Of a DNA stretch of 10,048 nt, positions 1-6,133 are shown one piece after another. The first letter of the stretch is position 1. Every line of letters starts with the position of its first letter. The notes under the pieces are model-generated. The model saw only the letters and a program-made list of their open reading frames with translations. It did not search any database and had not been told where the DNA came from. The DNA comes from an uncultured Variovorax sp. (GTDB lineage: Bacteria > Pseudomonadota > Gammaproteobacteria > Burkholderiales > Burkholderiaceae_C). The stretch lies in contig CAIQMJ010000194.1 of the NCBI GenBank assembly GCA_903872875.1, positions 1-10,048 of the forward strand. Reading direction: 5' to 3'. Made by a program: the position numbers and the translations under genes.

Positions 1-103
1 CGGTCGCGCCGCAGGTCACGCGCTCCAGCAGGCTGCCGCGCGGGCTGAAGGCGTCTGCGTCTTCCGGCGCGGCGGCCGTGACGTCCACTTCAATCGGCTT
101 CAT
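1..103 (-). CDS. Probable TRAP transporter small permease (DctQ-like), N-terminal fragment
   Basis: Only the first 34 codons are present; the frame runs open off the left edge. The visible N-terminus (MKPIEVDVTAAAPEDADAF, then SPRGSLLERVTCGAT) is an acidic, alanine-rich leader followed by a short basic-amphipathic stretch, the kind of cytosolic leader that precedes the first membrane helix of a TRAP small permease. No membrane segment is visible yet. The ATG lies two bases after the dctP stop codon with no strong Shine-Dalgarno, so translational coupling to dctP is likely. The DctQ call rests on position: in TRAP loci dctP is usually followed by dctQ and dctM. It could instead be a DctQ-DctM fusion or an unrelated gene. 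Reading frame is secure; function is inferred. Confidence 0.55.
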   Translation of the reverse strand, partial: MKPIEVDVTAAAPEDADAFSPRGSLLERVTCGAT

Positions 104-105
104 GC

Positions 106-1110
106 TCAGCGCCCGATCACGGGCAGGATCTTCTGCATGGCTTCCTGCGCGGCGCCGGAGCGGGTGCCCGCCCAGCTCTTCCAGTAGGGTGCCATCCTGG
201 CTTCGGCGGTGGCGATGTCGGCCTTCGTCGGTTCGGTGACGACCATGCCTTCGGCGGCGAGCTTGCGCGTCACGTCGTCCTCCTCCGCGGCCATCGCATC
301 GGTGATGCGGCGGGTGTGCTCGTCCACCACCGCCTGCACGGTCTTGCGGGTGTCCGGCGACAGCTTGTCCCAGGCGCCCTTGTTCACCAGCACCAGCGAA
401 TCGATGAAGCTGATGTTGAGCCGATAGCTGTACTTGAGCAGGTCGCGCCACACGTAGCCATAGCCCGAACTCGCGGTGATGGCGCCGTCGATCACGCCGC
501 GGTCGATCGCCGCGGCCACTTCGGCGGTGCCGAGCGTGACCGGAATGCCACCGAGCATCTTGATGAAGTCGGCCTGCTCGGGCGCGATCACGCGGATCTT
601 CTGGCCTTCGATGTCGGCCAGCGAGGTGAGCTTCTTGCGCGACCACAGCACGTTGTTCGGAAAGATGTAGCGTCCGAGGATGACCACGTCCTTCTTCGCA
701 TACTCGGCGCGCAGGTAGGGTGCCTCGATGTCCCACGCCTTCTCGAATTCACCCATCGAGCGGATCAGCAGCGGGAGGCGCACGACGGCGCCGACCGGCG
801 CGCTGCCGACGAAGAAGGCATCGTCGCCGAGCTGCACCACGTTGTCGGCCACCGCCTGCGTGATGTTGGTCGCCGCGATGGGCAGCGTGCCGCCCAGGTT
901 CAGGCGCACGGTCAGCTGCCCGCCGGTCTCCTTCTTGATCGCATCGAACATGCCGTTCAGCCCCTTGACCGCGGTGACCGTGGCGACGGCGTTGTAGGTG
1001 TAGGCGCGCCAGAAATCCGCCGCCTGCGCGATGCCGCCGATCGCGCACGCCATGACGGCGGCGAGCGCCATCACGGCCGCGCGGGTGCCGGCCCTGTTCG
1101 AAATTCTCAT
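106..1110 (-). CDS. dctP: TRAP transporter periplasmic solute-binding protein (DctP family)
   Basis: This 334-residue periplasmic receptor should capture an organic acid and deliver it to a TRAP DctQM permease driven by an ion gradient. Residues 1-30 are a Sec signal peptide (basic MRISNRAGTR, hydrophobic core, ending AQA before ADFWR). The mature protein has the DctP fold signature: G-Q-K-I-R at 169-173, whose Arg normally binds the substrate carboxylate, then LGGIPVTL (186-193), the conserved acidic EV (197-198) and RGVIDGAI (204-211). The start was chosen at the ATG with AGGAGA at 1116-1121, five bases upstream; a longer in-frame start at 1164 would add residues ahead of the signal peptide and has no such support. 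It follows the aldolase gene by 54 bases and precedes a probable dctQ by two, so it is the transport part of the catabolic operon. Ligand cannot be named from sequence; a carboxylate matching the adjacent enzymes is the natural expectation. Confidence 0.93.
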   Translation of the reverse strand: MRISNRAGTRAAVMALAAVMACAIGGIAQAADFWRAYTYNAVATVTAVKGLNGMFDAIKKETGGQLTVRLNLGGTLPIAATNITQAVADNVVQLGDDAFFVGSAPVGAVVRLPLLIRSMGEFEKAWDIEAPYLRAEYAKKDVVILGRYIFPNNVLWSRKKLTSLADIEGQKIRVIAPEQADFIKMLGGIPVTLGTAEVAAAIDRGVIDGAITASSGYGYVWRDLLKYSYRLNISFIDSLVLVNKGAWDKLSPDTRKTVQAVVDEHTRRITDAMAAEEDDVTRKLAAEGMVVTEPTKADIATAEARMAPYWKSWAGTRSGAAQEAMQKILPVIGR

Positions 1111-1115
1111 TCTTG

Positions 1116-1121
1116 TCTCCT
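1116..1121 (-). promoter_or_regulatory. Ribosome binding site fixing the dctP start
   Basis: AGGAGA on the minus strand, five bases before the ATG at 1110. It selects this start over the longer in-frame one at 1164, which would directly abut the stop codon of the upstream aldolase gene. Confidence 0.8.
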
Positions 1122-1137
1122 GCTTGTTATGGGCACC

Positions 1138-1153
1138 GCCCGGCGAACCGGGC
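1138..1153 (-). other. Intercistronic hairpin between aldolase gene and dctP
   Basis: Perfect 6-bp GC stem, GCCCGG paired with CCGGGC, around a four-base loop that reads UUCG in the transcript. It lies 11 bases after the aldolase stop and about 17 bases before the dctP Shine-Dalgarno. No T-run follows, so it is not a canonical intrinsic terminator. A likely role is as an RNA processing or decay barrier that raises dctP receptor mRNA relative to its neighbours; this is inference. Confidence 0.45.
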
Positions 1154-1164
1154 CGTGGACGCAC

Positions 1165-1872
1165 TCAGGCGTCGTCGAACGCGGCGTCGATCTCTTCGAT
1201 GTCCATGCGGGCATAGCTCGCGGCCGAGCCGCCGAGGTCCCAGACCGATTCGCCGCGCGCCACGGCCTGCGCCATGTCTTCTTCCTTGCGCATGCGGGCG
1301 AGGGCGGCCTGCACGGTCGCGGCGGCTTCGTGCCGTGGCACGCAGATCACGCCGTCGCCGTCGGCCACGATCAGGTCGCCCGGATTAACCACCACGCCGT
1401 CGCAGACGACCGGCGTGTTGACGAAGCCGTGGCCGCTCTTGTCGGGATGGATCGACAGGACGTGCGTCGACCAGACCGGGCAGCCGAGCGACTCGACCGT
1501 GTCGGTGTCGCGCACGCAGCCCTGCACGACCACGCCGGCCAGGCCCTTGCGCATCGCGTAGCGCGCGGCCATGTCGCCCCACTGCGCGCCCGAGGTCTCG
1601 GCGTCGCAGACCACCACGAGCACGTCACCCGGCTGTGCGAGGTAGAGCGCACGATGCATCATGAGGTTGTCGCCCGGCGCGCAGAAAGCGGTGACCGCCG
1701 GCCCCGCGATGCGCGCGCCTTTCTGGATCGGCCGCATGCGGCTCGACATCAGTCCGCCGCGTCCCTGCGGAGCAGCCGCTTCATGCAGGTCCGACACCGT
1801 GACCTCGCGCGCCTGCGCGCAGAGTTCGGCGTCCACCCGGTTGACGCGAAGGAAGACTCTGGATTTGTTCAA
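1165..1872 (-). CDS. RraA-like/HMG-CHA aldolase family protein (4-hydroxy-4-methyl-2-oxoglutarate aldolase-like)
   Basis: A 235-residue cytosolic protein of the RraA/class II HMG-CHA aldolase family. Characterised members are divalent-metal enzymes that split 4-hydroxy-4-methyl-2-oxoglutarate into two pyruvates, or 4-carboxy-4-hydroxy-2-oxoadipate into pyruvate plus oxaloacetate, and decarboxylate oxaloacetate. The family signature D-X20-R-D is met exactly: D100 in GAQWGD, then R121-D122 in QGCVRD. The dyad is the metal/substrate site. PGDNLMMHRAL (66-76) and an acidic patch after RMRK (197-199) also match the aldolase branch, and the length equals that of the enzymes, whereas RraA proper (RNase E inhibitor) is shorter. 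The start is TTG, supported by AGGAGAA five bases upstream. It follows the dioxygenase gene by 21 bases. In this operon a catabolic retro-aldol role is far more likely than RNase regulation; the exact substrate is unknown. Confidence 0.85.
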   Translation of the reverse strand: MNKSRVFLRVNRVDAELCAQAREVTVSDLHEAAAPQGRGGLMSSRMRPIQKGARIAGPAVTAFCAPGDNLMMHRALYLAQPGDVLVVVCDAETSGAQWGDMAARYAMRKGLAGVVVQGCVRDTDTVESLGCPVWSTHVLSIHPDKSGHGFVNTPVVCDGVVVNPGDLIVADGDGVICVPRHEAAATVQAALARMRKEEDMAQAVARGESVWDLGGSAASYARMDIEEIDAAFDDA

Positions 1873-1877
1873 GGCGT

Positions 1878-1884
1878 TTCTCCT
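1878..1884 (-). promoter_or_regulatory. Ribosome binding site supporting a TTG start
   Basis: AGGAGAA on the minus strand, five bases before the TTG at 1872. The strong match and spacing are the reason for accepting a TTG initiator for the aldolase gene; the protein read from it begins MNKSRVFLRV. Confidence 0.7.
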
Positions 1885-1893
1885 GGCGGCCGG

Positions 1894-2787
1894 TCAGTGC
1901 GGCACGCAGTACGCATCGGCCGCCAGGCGGAAGGTCGTTCGCTTCATCAGGCGCGGCTGGTTCAGCTGCATCTCGTCGCGGCGATGCATCGTGCAGCCGT
2001 TGTCCCACATCATCAGGTCGCCGTTGTGCACCTTGTGGCGATACACCAGCTCGGGGCTTCCGCCCGCCTCGAACAGGATCGGCAACACGCGCGCGTTCTC
2101 GGCCTCGCTCAGCCCCTCGATCGACACCAGCGTCGTCGGGTCGGCATACAGCGCCTTGCGGCCGGTGACCGGATGGGTCAGCACGACCGGATGGAAGGCA
2201 TCGGGCAGGCTCGCCATCTTCCTGGCCTGCGGGCTGTCCTTGTCCTTGAGTTCGAGCGTGTTCATGATCGCCATGCGCTTCGCATAGCGGTACGTGCCGG
2301 TGCGGCCGTCGATCAGCTTCTGGATGTCGGCCGGCAGCCGGTCCCAGGCGCCGTACTGGTTGGCCCAGTAGATGTCGCCGCCGCCCTTCGGCACCTCGAC
2401 GCCGTACAGCATCGCGCCGGTGGCCGGGCGCACCACGAAGGTCTGGTCCGAATGCCAGTCCACGTCGTCGCCGCCCGCGAAGCCGCCGACGAAGCGGCCA
2501 TCGGCATAGCGCAGCGTGCTGAAGTAGATGATCTCGTCGCGGTACGGCGACTGGATGTCCTTGCGGTTCGCGGTCTCGCAATGGCCGAACAACTGGCTGA
2601 AGCGCACCTGCTCCTCTTCCTCCAGCGACTGGCGTCGGAAGATGATCACCGGCGAGGTCTGCCAGAGTTCACGGATGTGCTCGATGGCCTCCGGGTTGTC
2701 GAGCAGCTCGGAGATCGGCTCCTCGATCTCGATCACGAAATCCGAGTGGAGCTTGCGGTGCTTGAGTTCTTGCAGGATGGCGGACAT
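1894..2787 (-). CDS. TauD/TfdA family Fe(II)/2-oxoglutarate-dependent dioxygenase
   Basis: A 297-residue soluble dioxygenase of the TauD/TfdA family, which couples oxidative decarboxylation of 2-oxoglutarate to hydroxylation of a substrate carbon, sometimes with cleavage of a C-S or C-O bond. The 2-His-1-carboxylate iron site is visible: H112 and D114 in WHSDQTF, and distal H268 in CTMHRRD. Arginines R279 and R283 lie 11 and 15 residues after the distal His, the spacing seen in TauD for 2-oxoglutarate carboxylate binding. Length is normal (about 280-300) and nothing essential is missing. The ATG has AGGAGA five bases upstream. It sits between a Bug receptor and an HMG-type aldolase, which argues for a catabolic role on an imported carboxylate rather than the taurine or 2,4-D substrates of the founding members. 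Family assignment is firm; substrate is unknown. Confidence 0.92.
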   Translation of the reverse strand: MSAILQELKHRKLHSDFVIEIEEPISELLDNPEAIEHIRELWQTSPVIIFRRQSLEEEEQVRFSQLFGHCETANRKDIQSPYRDEIIYFSTLRYADGRFVGGFAGGDDVDWHSDQTFVVRPATGAMLYGVEVPKGGGDIYWANQYGAWDRLPADIQKLIDGRTGTYRYAKRMAIMNTLELKDKDSPQARKMASLPDAFHPVVLTHPVTGRKALYADPTTLVSIEGLSEAENARVLPILFEAGGSPELVYRHKVHNGDLMMWDNGCTMHRRDEMQLNQPRLMKRTTFRLAADAYCVPH

Positions 2788-2841
2788 GGAGGTCTCCTTG
2801 GGGTGGTGAGTCGGGTCTCTGATGGACGAGTGGGAAGGCAG

Positions 2842-2866
2842 CCGGACCGGTCGATGGACCGTCCGG
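2842..2866 (-). other. Strong intercistronic hairpin after the bug stop codon
   Basis: A ten-pair GC-rich stem (CCGGAC plus GGTC pairing with GACC plus GTCCGG), one bulged base and a four-base loop. It begins two bases after the stop codon of the Bug receptor gene in the transcript and lies in the 81-base gap before the dioxygenase gene. No T-run follows it, so it is not a typical intrinsic terminator. Position resembles 3'-protective stem-loops that keep receptor-encoding mRNA segments stable after processing; partial attenuation is the alternative. Confidence 0.55.
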
Positions 2867-2868
2867 AT

Positions 2869-3837
2869 TCAGTCGGCCTTCATGTTGGCGCTGCGGATGA
2901 TTTCAGCATCGGTCTGGCGCTCGGACCTCAGCCAGGCGAGCAGTTGGCGGTGGTCCATCGGCGGTGCGGGTTCGAAGCCCAGGTCGTACAGGGCCTTGGC
3001 CGTTTCCGGCAGGGCGAGGATCTTGCGCATCTCGGCCGCCAGGCGGTCGCGGATCTCGGGCGGTGTGCCGCGCGGCGCCATCAGTGCGTTCCAGGCGACC
3101 ACGCTGAAGCCGTCGAGCCCCTGCTCGGCTACCGACTTGATGTCGGGCAGCGCGGCCATCGACTTCGCCGAAGTCACGGCGAGCGGCCTGATCTTTCCGA
3201 ACTGCGCGCGCGAGGCGGCGACCGTGTCGATCAGCACCGGCACCTGGTTGCCGAGCAGCGCGGTCATCGCCTCGCCCGAGCCCTTGTACTTGATGCCGAA
3301 CAGCGGCACGTTCTGCCGCTTGATCATCTCGAAGACCAGCTGCGCGGTGACGCTGGGCAGTCCCACGTCGACCTTGTCAGGCCGTGCCTTCGCGAGCTGG
3401 ATCAGCTCGGCCAGCGAATTGACGTTGAGCGACGGATGCGCCGAGATGACCATCGGGATGAAGGCCGTCGCGATGATCGGCTCGAAGTCCTTCTCGGCAT
3501 CGAAGCCGATGTTGTCGTACAGCGCAGGGTTCATCGCATGCGTGCCGGACGCGCCCATGATCAGCGTGTAGCCGTCGGGCGTGGCACGCGCCGCATAGGC
3601 CGTGCCGATGTTGCCGAAGGCACCGGGCCGGTTCTCCACCACGACGCCTTCACCGAAGGCGGCCGACAGCTTCGACGCGAAGTAGCGCGTCGCGATGTCG
3701 GTGCTCTGCCCCGGAGGGTAGGCGACGACGATCCTGATCGGACGGTTGGGGTAGCTCTGCGCCGCCGCGCCCGCGGCAAGCATGAGCGCGAGCGGCACGG
3801 CGGCCAGCCAGCGCAGGGACCGGGAAATTGAAGTCAT
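2869..3837 (-). CDS. Bug (TctC) family tripartite tricarboxylate transporter substrate-binding protein
   Basis: A 322-residue periplasmic binding protein of the Bug/TctC family, whose members bind carboxylates such as citrate, glutamate or aromatic acids. Residues 1-26 form a Sec signal peptide (RSLRW, hydrophobic core, ending GAAA before QSYP). The mature start shows the family signature YPNRPIRIVVAYPPG, STDI and VVVENRPGAFGNIG (66-78). The two loops holding the ligand carboxylate in known Bug structures correspond to PPGQSTD (41-47) and GASGTHAMN (95-103). PPGQS replaces the commoner PPGGS. The ATG has AAGGAGA five bases upstream, which overlaps the stop codon of the preceding dehydrogenase gene; an in-frame upstream extension lies inside that gene and is not real. 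No TctA or TctB membrane partner is present, so this is an orphan receptor, common in Bordetella-like genomes, where such proteins may act as sensors or use a permease elsewhere. Confidence 0.93.
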   Translation of the reverse strand: MTSISRSLRWLAAVPLALMLAAGAAAQSYPNRPIRIVVAYPPGQSTDIATRYFASKLSAAFGEGVVVENRPGAFGNIGTAYAARATPDGYTLIMGASGTHAMNPALYDNIGFDAEKDFEPIIATAFIPMVISAHPSLNVNSLAELIQLAKARPDKVDVGLPSVTAQLVFEMIKRQNVPLFGIKYKGSGEAMTALLGNQVPVLIDTVAASRAQFGKIRPLAVTSAKSMAALPDIKSVAEQGLDGFSVVAWNALMAPRGTPPEIRDRLAAEMRKILALPETAKALYDLGFEPAPPMDHRQLLAWLRSERQTDAEIIRSANMKAD

Positions 3838-3842
3838 CGTCG

Positions 3843-3849
3843 TCTCCTT
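3843..3849 (-). promoter_or_regulatory. Ribosome binding site fixing the bug start, overlapping the upstream stop
   Basis: AAGGAGA on the minus strand, five bases before the ATG at 3837. It overlaps the TAA stop (3848-3850) of the dehydrogenase gene. This indicates co-transcription and probably translational coupling, and excludes the longer in-frame start near 4086. Confidence 0.8.
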
Positions 3850-5104
3850 ATGGTTGGATGGACAGGTCCAGGGCAGGCCTCGTCCTGTTGTCGACCGCGG
3901 CTGCCGCGGTGGCCGCGGGCACGATGGGAGGGGCATGCGGCTGCACGGCCTGCCCTTCGCTCCGCAGGTAGCGCGCGTCGAGCGCATCGAAGGCGCTGCA
4001 CCCGATCTGCGCCATGACCACATCGATCTCGTTGCGCACGATCTGCAGCGCGCGTGCGATGCCGTCGGCGCCGCCGGCCGCGGCACCGAACAGCGTGGGC
4101 CGTCCGAAGAAGGCGAAGCGCGCGCCCAGGCAGCGGGCGATGACGATGTCGGAGCCGCGCCGCACGCCGCTGTCGACCATCAGCTCGACCCGGTCGCCGA
4201 CCGCGGCGCGAATGGCGGGCAGCATCTCGATCGGCGTCGGCGCGACGTCGAGCTGGCGGCCGCCATGGTTCGACACGATCAGTCCGTTCACGCCGATCGA
4301 TGCCGCCATCCGCGCGTCGTCGGGATGCAGCAACCCCTTGACCACCAGCGGGCCGCGCCAGTCCGCACGGATGCGTTCGAGCGTCTGCCACCGGATCATG
4401 GGTGCGGGCGTCAGTGTGCCGTAGAGATCGGCCACCTCGGCGGCCGATGCGCCTTCGCGGCCATACGGCGCCCAGTTGCTCATCATGGGGATGCCGCCAC
4501 TGCGCAGGTAGCGCAGCACCCAGGCCGGATGGCCCAGCGCCTCGAGCACCACGGCCGGCGTCATGCGGAAGGGGCGCGAGAAGCCGTTGCGGCGATTGCG
4601 CTCGCGATTGGAGTTGACGGGTACGTCGACCGACACCACCAGCGTGTGCACGCCGGCGTCCCGCGCACGCTTCACCAGGTCGGTGTTGATGCGCTCGTCG
4701 CGCGTGCCGTAGATCTGGAACCAGACATGGTCGGGTGCGATCTTCGCGACGGCCTCGACTGCCGCGTTGCTCGCGCTCGACAACAGGAAGGGGATGTCCG
4801 CCGTCCTCGCCGCCGCGGCCAGCAGTTCGTCCGCACCGGGGTGGAAAAGGCCAGCCAATCCGGTCGGCGAGATGCCGAACGGACTCGCATAGCGACGACC
4901 CAGCAACTCGGTCGACTGGTCGCGCCGCGACACGTCGACCAGGTAGCGCGGCACCAGCTGGAAGCGCCTGAAAGCCTCGCGGTTGCGGCGCATGCAGTCC
5001 TCGTCGTCGACACCGCCGTCGATGAAGTCAAAGGCAATGCGGGGCAGCTTGCGGCGCGCCATCCGGCGCAGGTCTTCGAGGTTGACCGCGGTCTTCACGT
5101 TCAT
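3848..5104 (-). CDS. FMN-dependent alpha-hydroxy-acid dehydrogenase/oxidase (LldD/glycolate oxidase family)
   Basis: A 418-residue TIM-barrel flavoenzyme that should oxidise an L-2-hydroxy acid to a 2-oxo acid, passing electrons to quinone or oxygen. Family residues are visible: Y132 in FQIYG, D160 and R167 in SVDVPVNSNRER, K256 in VVKGLL, and the catalytic H280 and substrate-binding R283 in SNHGGRQLD; FFGRP near 333-337 is part of the FMN phosphate site. The N-terminal substrate Tyr (Tyr24 of spinach glycolate oxidase) is Phe here, in FDFIDGG (F27). After the normal family end (DARYL) a Pro/Ala-rich tail of about 40 residues follows. The start at MNVKTAV was chosen by family alignment, although its nearest SD-like sequence (GAGAAG) is only two bases away and a good GGAGAG lies about 20 bases upstream; an in-frame start at 5176 would place the protein start inside the promoter region. 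First enzyme gene of the operon, ten bases before bug. Lactate, mandelate, glycolate or another hydroxy acid cannot be distinguished. Confidence 0.9.
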   Translation of the reverse strand: MNVKTAVNLEDLRRMARRKLPRIAFDFIDGGVDDEDCMRRNREAFRRFQLVPRYLVDVSRRDQSTELLGRRYASPFGISPTGLAGLFHPGADELLAAAARTADIPFLLSSASNAAVEAVAKIAPDHVWFQIYGTRDERINTDLVKRARDAGVHTLVVSVDVPVNSNRERNRRNGFSRPFRMTPAVVLEALGHPAWVLRYLRSGGIPMMSNWAPYGREGASAAEVADLYGTLTPAPMIRWQTLERIRADWRGPLVVKGLLHPDDARMAASIGVNGLIVSNHGGRQLDVAPTPIEMLPAIRAAVGDRVELMVDSGVRRGSDIVIARCLGARFAFFGRPTLFGAAAGGADGIARALQIVRNEIDVVMAQIGCSAFDALDARYLRSEGQAVQPHAPPIVPAATAAAAVDNRTRPALDLSIQP

Positions 5105-5136
5105 CGCTTCTCGTTGTGGAGTTGTCTCTCCTTTCG

Positions 5137-5165
5137 AGAATATCGACGGTACTTTTTGCTGCCCA
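5137..5165 (-). promoter_or_regulatory. Candidate sigma-70 promoter of the catabolic operon
   Basis: On the minus strand, TGGGCA and TATTCT are separated by 17 bases; each matches the consensus hexamer at four of six positions. Start of transcription would fall near 5130, giving a leader of about 26 bases. The -10 element sits between two TCGA blocks (5134-5137 and 5143-5146), and the -35 lies within the near-palindrome at 5156-5176. The match is weak and only its position in the 84-base gap after the regulator gene recommends it. Confidence 0.3.
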
Positions 5166-5176
5166 TAGGGCCGCAA
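5156..5176. promoter_or_regulatory. 21-bp near-palindrome, candidate operator
   Basis: Arms TTGCTGCCC and GGGCCGCAA flank the three-base centre ATA; eight of nine positions are complementary. It lies between the IclR-family gene and the first enzyme gene and overlaps the candidate -35. IclR-family proteins bind palindromic sites near the promoters they control, so this is the best operator candidate in the window. It is followed in the minus-strand transcript by an A-run, not a T-run, so it is not an intrinsic terminator for the regulator gene. Confidence 0.4.
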
Positions 5177-5188
5177 CTCGGAGTTTCA

Positions 5189-6133
5189 CTATTTGAACTT
5201 GTCGATCGCAGCAGGGTCGAGCGTGCCGATGCCGGGGACTTGCATCAACGCGCCGAGGAACTGATGCGCATCGGCCTGCACATCCGCGGCGACCTCGTTC
5301 AATGCGTCCCGCACGGCGTCGATGCGCGGCTCGCCGAACTGCTCCGGCAGGCCGGTCAGGCAGACCGCAGCCACCCCTCGTCCATCGGCGCCGCAGACCG
5401 GCACCGCGAAGGCATGCACGCCCGGCGCCACGTCGCCCAGGTTGACGCCGAAGCCATGGCGATGCGAACGGTCGCGCATCTTCCTGAGCGCATCGAGCCG
5501 GCCATCGCCGCGCTGCAGGATCTCCTGCTGCACGTTGTCGGCCAGGATGTTCTCGGCCTCGAGATGGGGCAGTGTCTGCAGGATCGCCACGCCGCCCACG
5601 GACGTGAACAGCGGCCGCCGCGTGCCGACGTGCACCATCAGTCCGCGCAGTTCGAGGTCGCCCTTGCGCACGTTGCACACGTACTCGTTGCCGCTGCGCA
5701 GCATCAGCCAGGCGATCGCTTCGGTCTCGGCCGCGAACTTCGCAAGACGGCGCTCGCAGGCCTGCTGGAAGGCCGCATAGCCGGTCAGCGACAGGCCGAG
5801 TTCATAGAGCATCGGTCCGGGGAAGTAGTGCTTGTCGGCCGCGCGCTGCTGGACGAAGCGTTCCCGCACCAGGCAGGCGAGCACGCGGTGTACCGTGCCC
5901 TTGTCCACGTCGCAGCGCGTCGCGAGGTCCGACAGGCGCCAGCCGAACTCGCCGCGTGCGGCCAGTTCGCGCAGCACGCGCAATGCGCGCTCGATGCTCT
6001 GGGTTCCGTTACGCTCGGAGGCGGGCGGATTTCTTTGGGTCTTCACGGGGACGGGGTTCCGGCAAGGCCGCTCGGGCGGCGTTGGCGCGAGCGTGGGTGG
6101 CTTGGATGCCTCTGCGCGAGGCGAATTCATCAT
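5189..6133 (-). CDS. IclR family transcriptional regulator
   Basis: Cytosolic DNA-binding regulator, 314 residues from the chosen ATG. Residues about 43-100 form the winged helix-turn-helix (GTQSIERALRVLREL, then LSDLATRCDVDKGTVHRVLACL), and about 105-290 the IclR effector-binding domain (YELGLSLTGYAAFQQ, then VGGVAILQTLPHLEAE, and FAVPVCGADGRGVAAVCLTG near 242-261). The start is uncertain: tandem ATGs at 6133/6130, a GTG at 6046 giving 285 residues, and a GTG at 6187 are all in frame and none has a good Shine-Dalgarno. The region before residue 43 is Pro-rich and unlike the family core, so the shorter form is quite possible. The gene lies on the same strand as, and 84 bases ahead of, the catabolic operon it presumably controls in response to the substrate or an intermediate. 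Repressor versus activator cannot be told. Confidence 0.88.
   Translation of the reverse strand: MMNSPRAEASKPPTLAPTPPERPCRNPVPVKTQRNPPASERNGTQSIERALRVLRELAARGEFGWRLSDLATRCDVDKGTVHRVLACLVRERFVQQRAADKHYFPGPMLYELGLSLTGYAAFQQACERRLAKFAAETEAIAWLMLRSGNEYVCNVRKGDLELRGLMVHVGTRRPLFTSVGGVAILQTLPHLEAENILADNVQQEILQRGDGRLDALRKMRDRSHRHGFGVNLGDVAPGVHAFAVPVCGADGRGVAAVCLTGLPEQFGEPRIDAVRDALNEVAADVQADAHQFLGALMQVPGIGTLDPAAIDKFK

Noticed and set aside
1165..1872. Calling the aldolase-like gene RraA, regulator of RNase E activity
   Set aside because: It carries the complete D-X20-R-D aldolase motif and has aldolase length, and it sits in a catabolic operon; RraA proper is shorter and lacks the catalytic set.
316..3831. 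Very long open frame on the plus strand (about 1170 codons)
   Set aside because: It is antisense to four well-recognised genes (dctP, aldolase, dioxygenase, Bug). Its product is rich in His, Arg, Asp and Gln with no domain pattern, as expected from the complement of GC-rich codons.
3838..4086. Longer N-terminus for the Bug receptor gene
   Set aside because: The added 83 residues lie inside the dehydrogenase gene in another frame and would put the signal peptide in the middle of the protein; the internal ATG has a strong ribosome binding site.
5105..5176. Longer N-terminus for the hydroxy-acid dehydrogenase
   Set aside because: The extra 24 residues do not resemble the family, whose N-terminus aligns from MNVKTAV, and would cover the candidate promoter and palindrome.
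5156..5176. Near-palindrome as an intrinsic terminator of the regulator gene
   Set aside because: In the minus-strand transcript it is followed by an A-run rather than a U-run, so an operator is more plausible.
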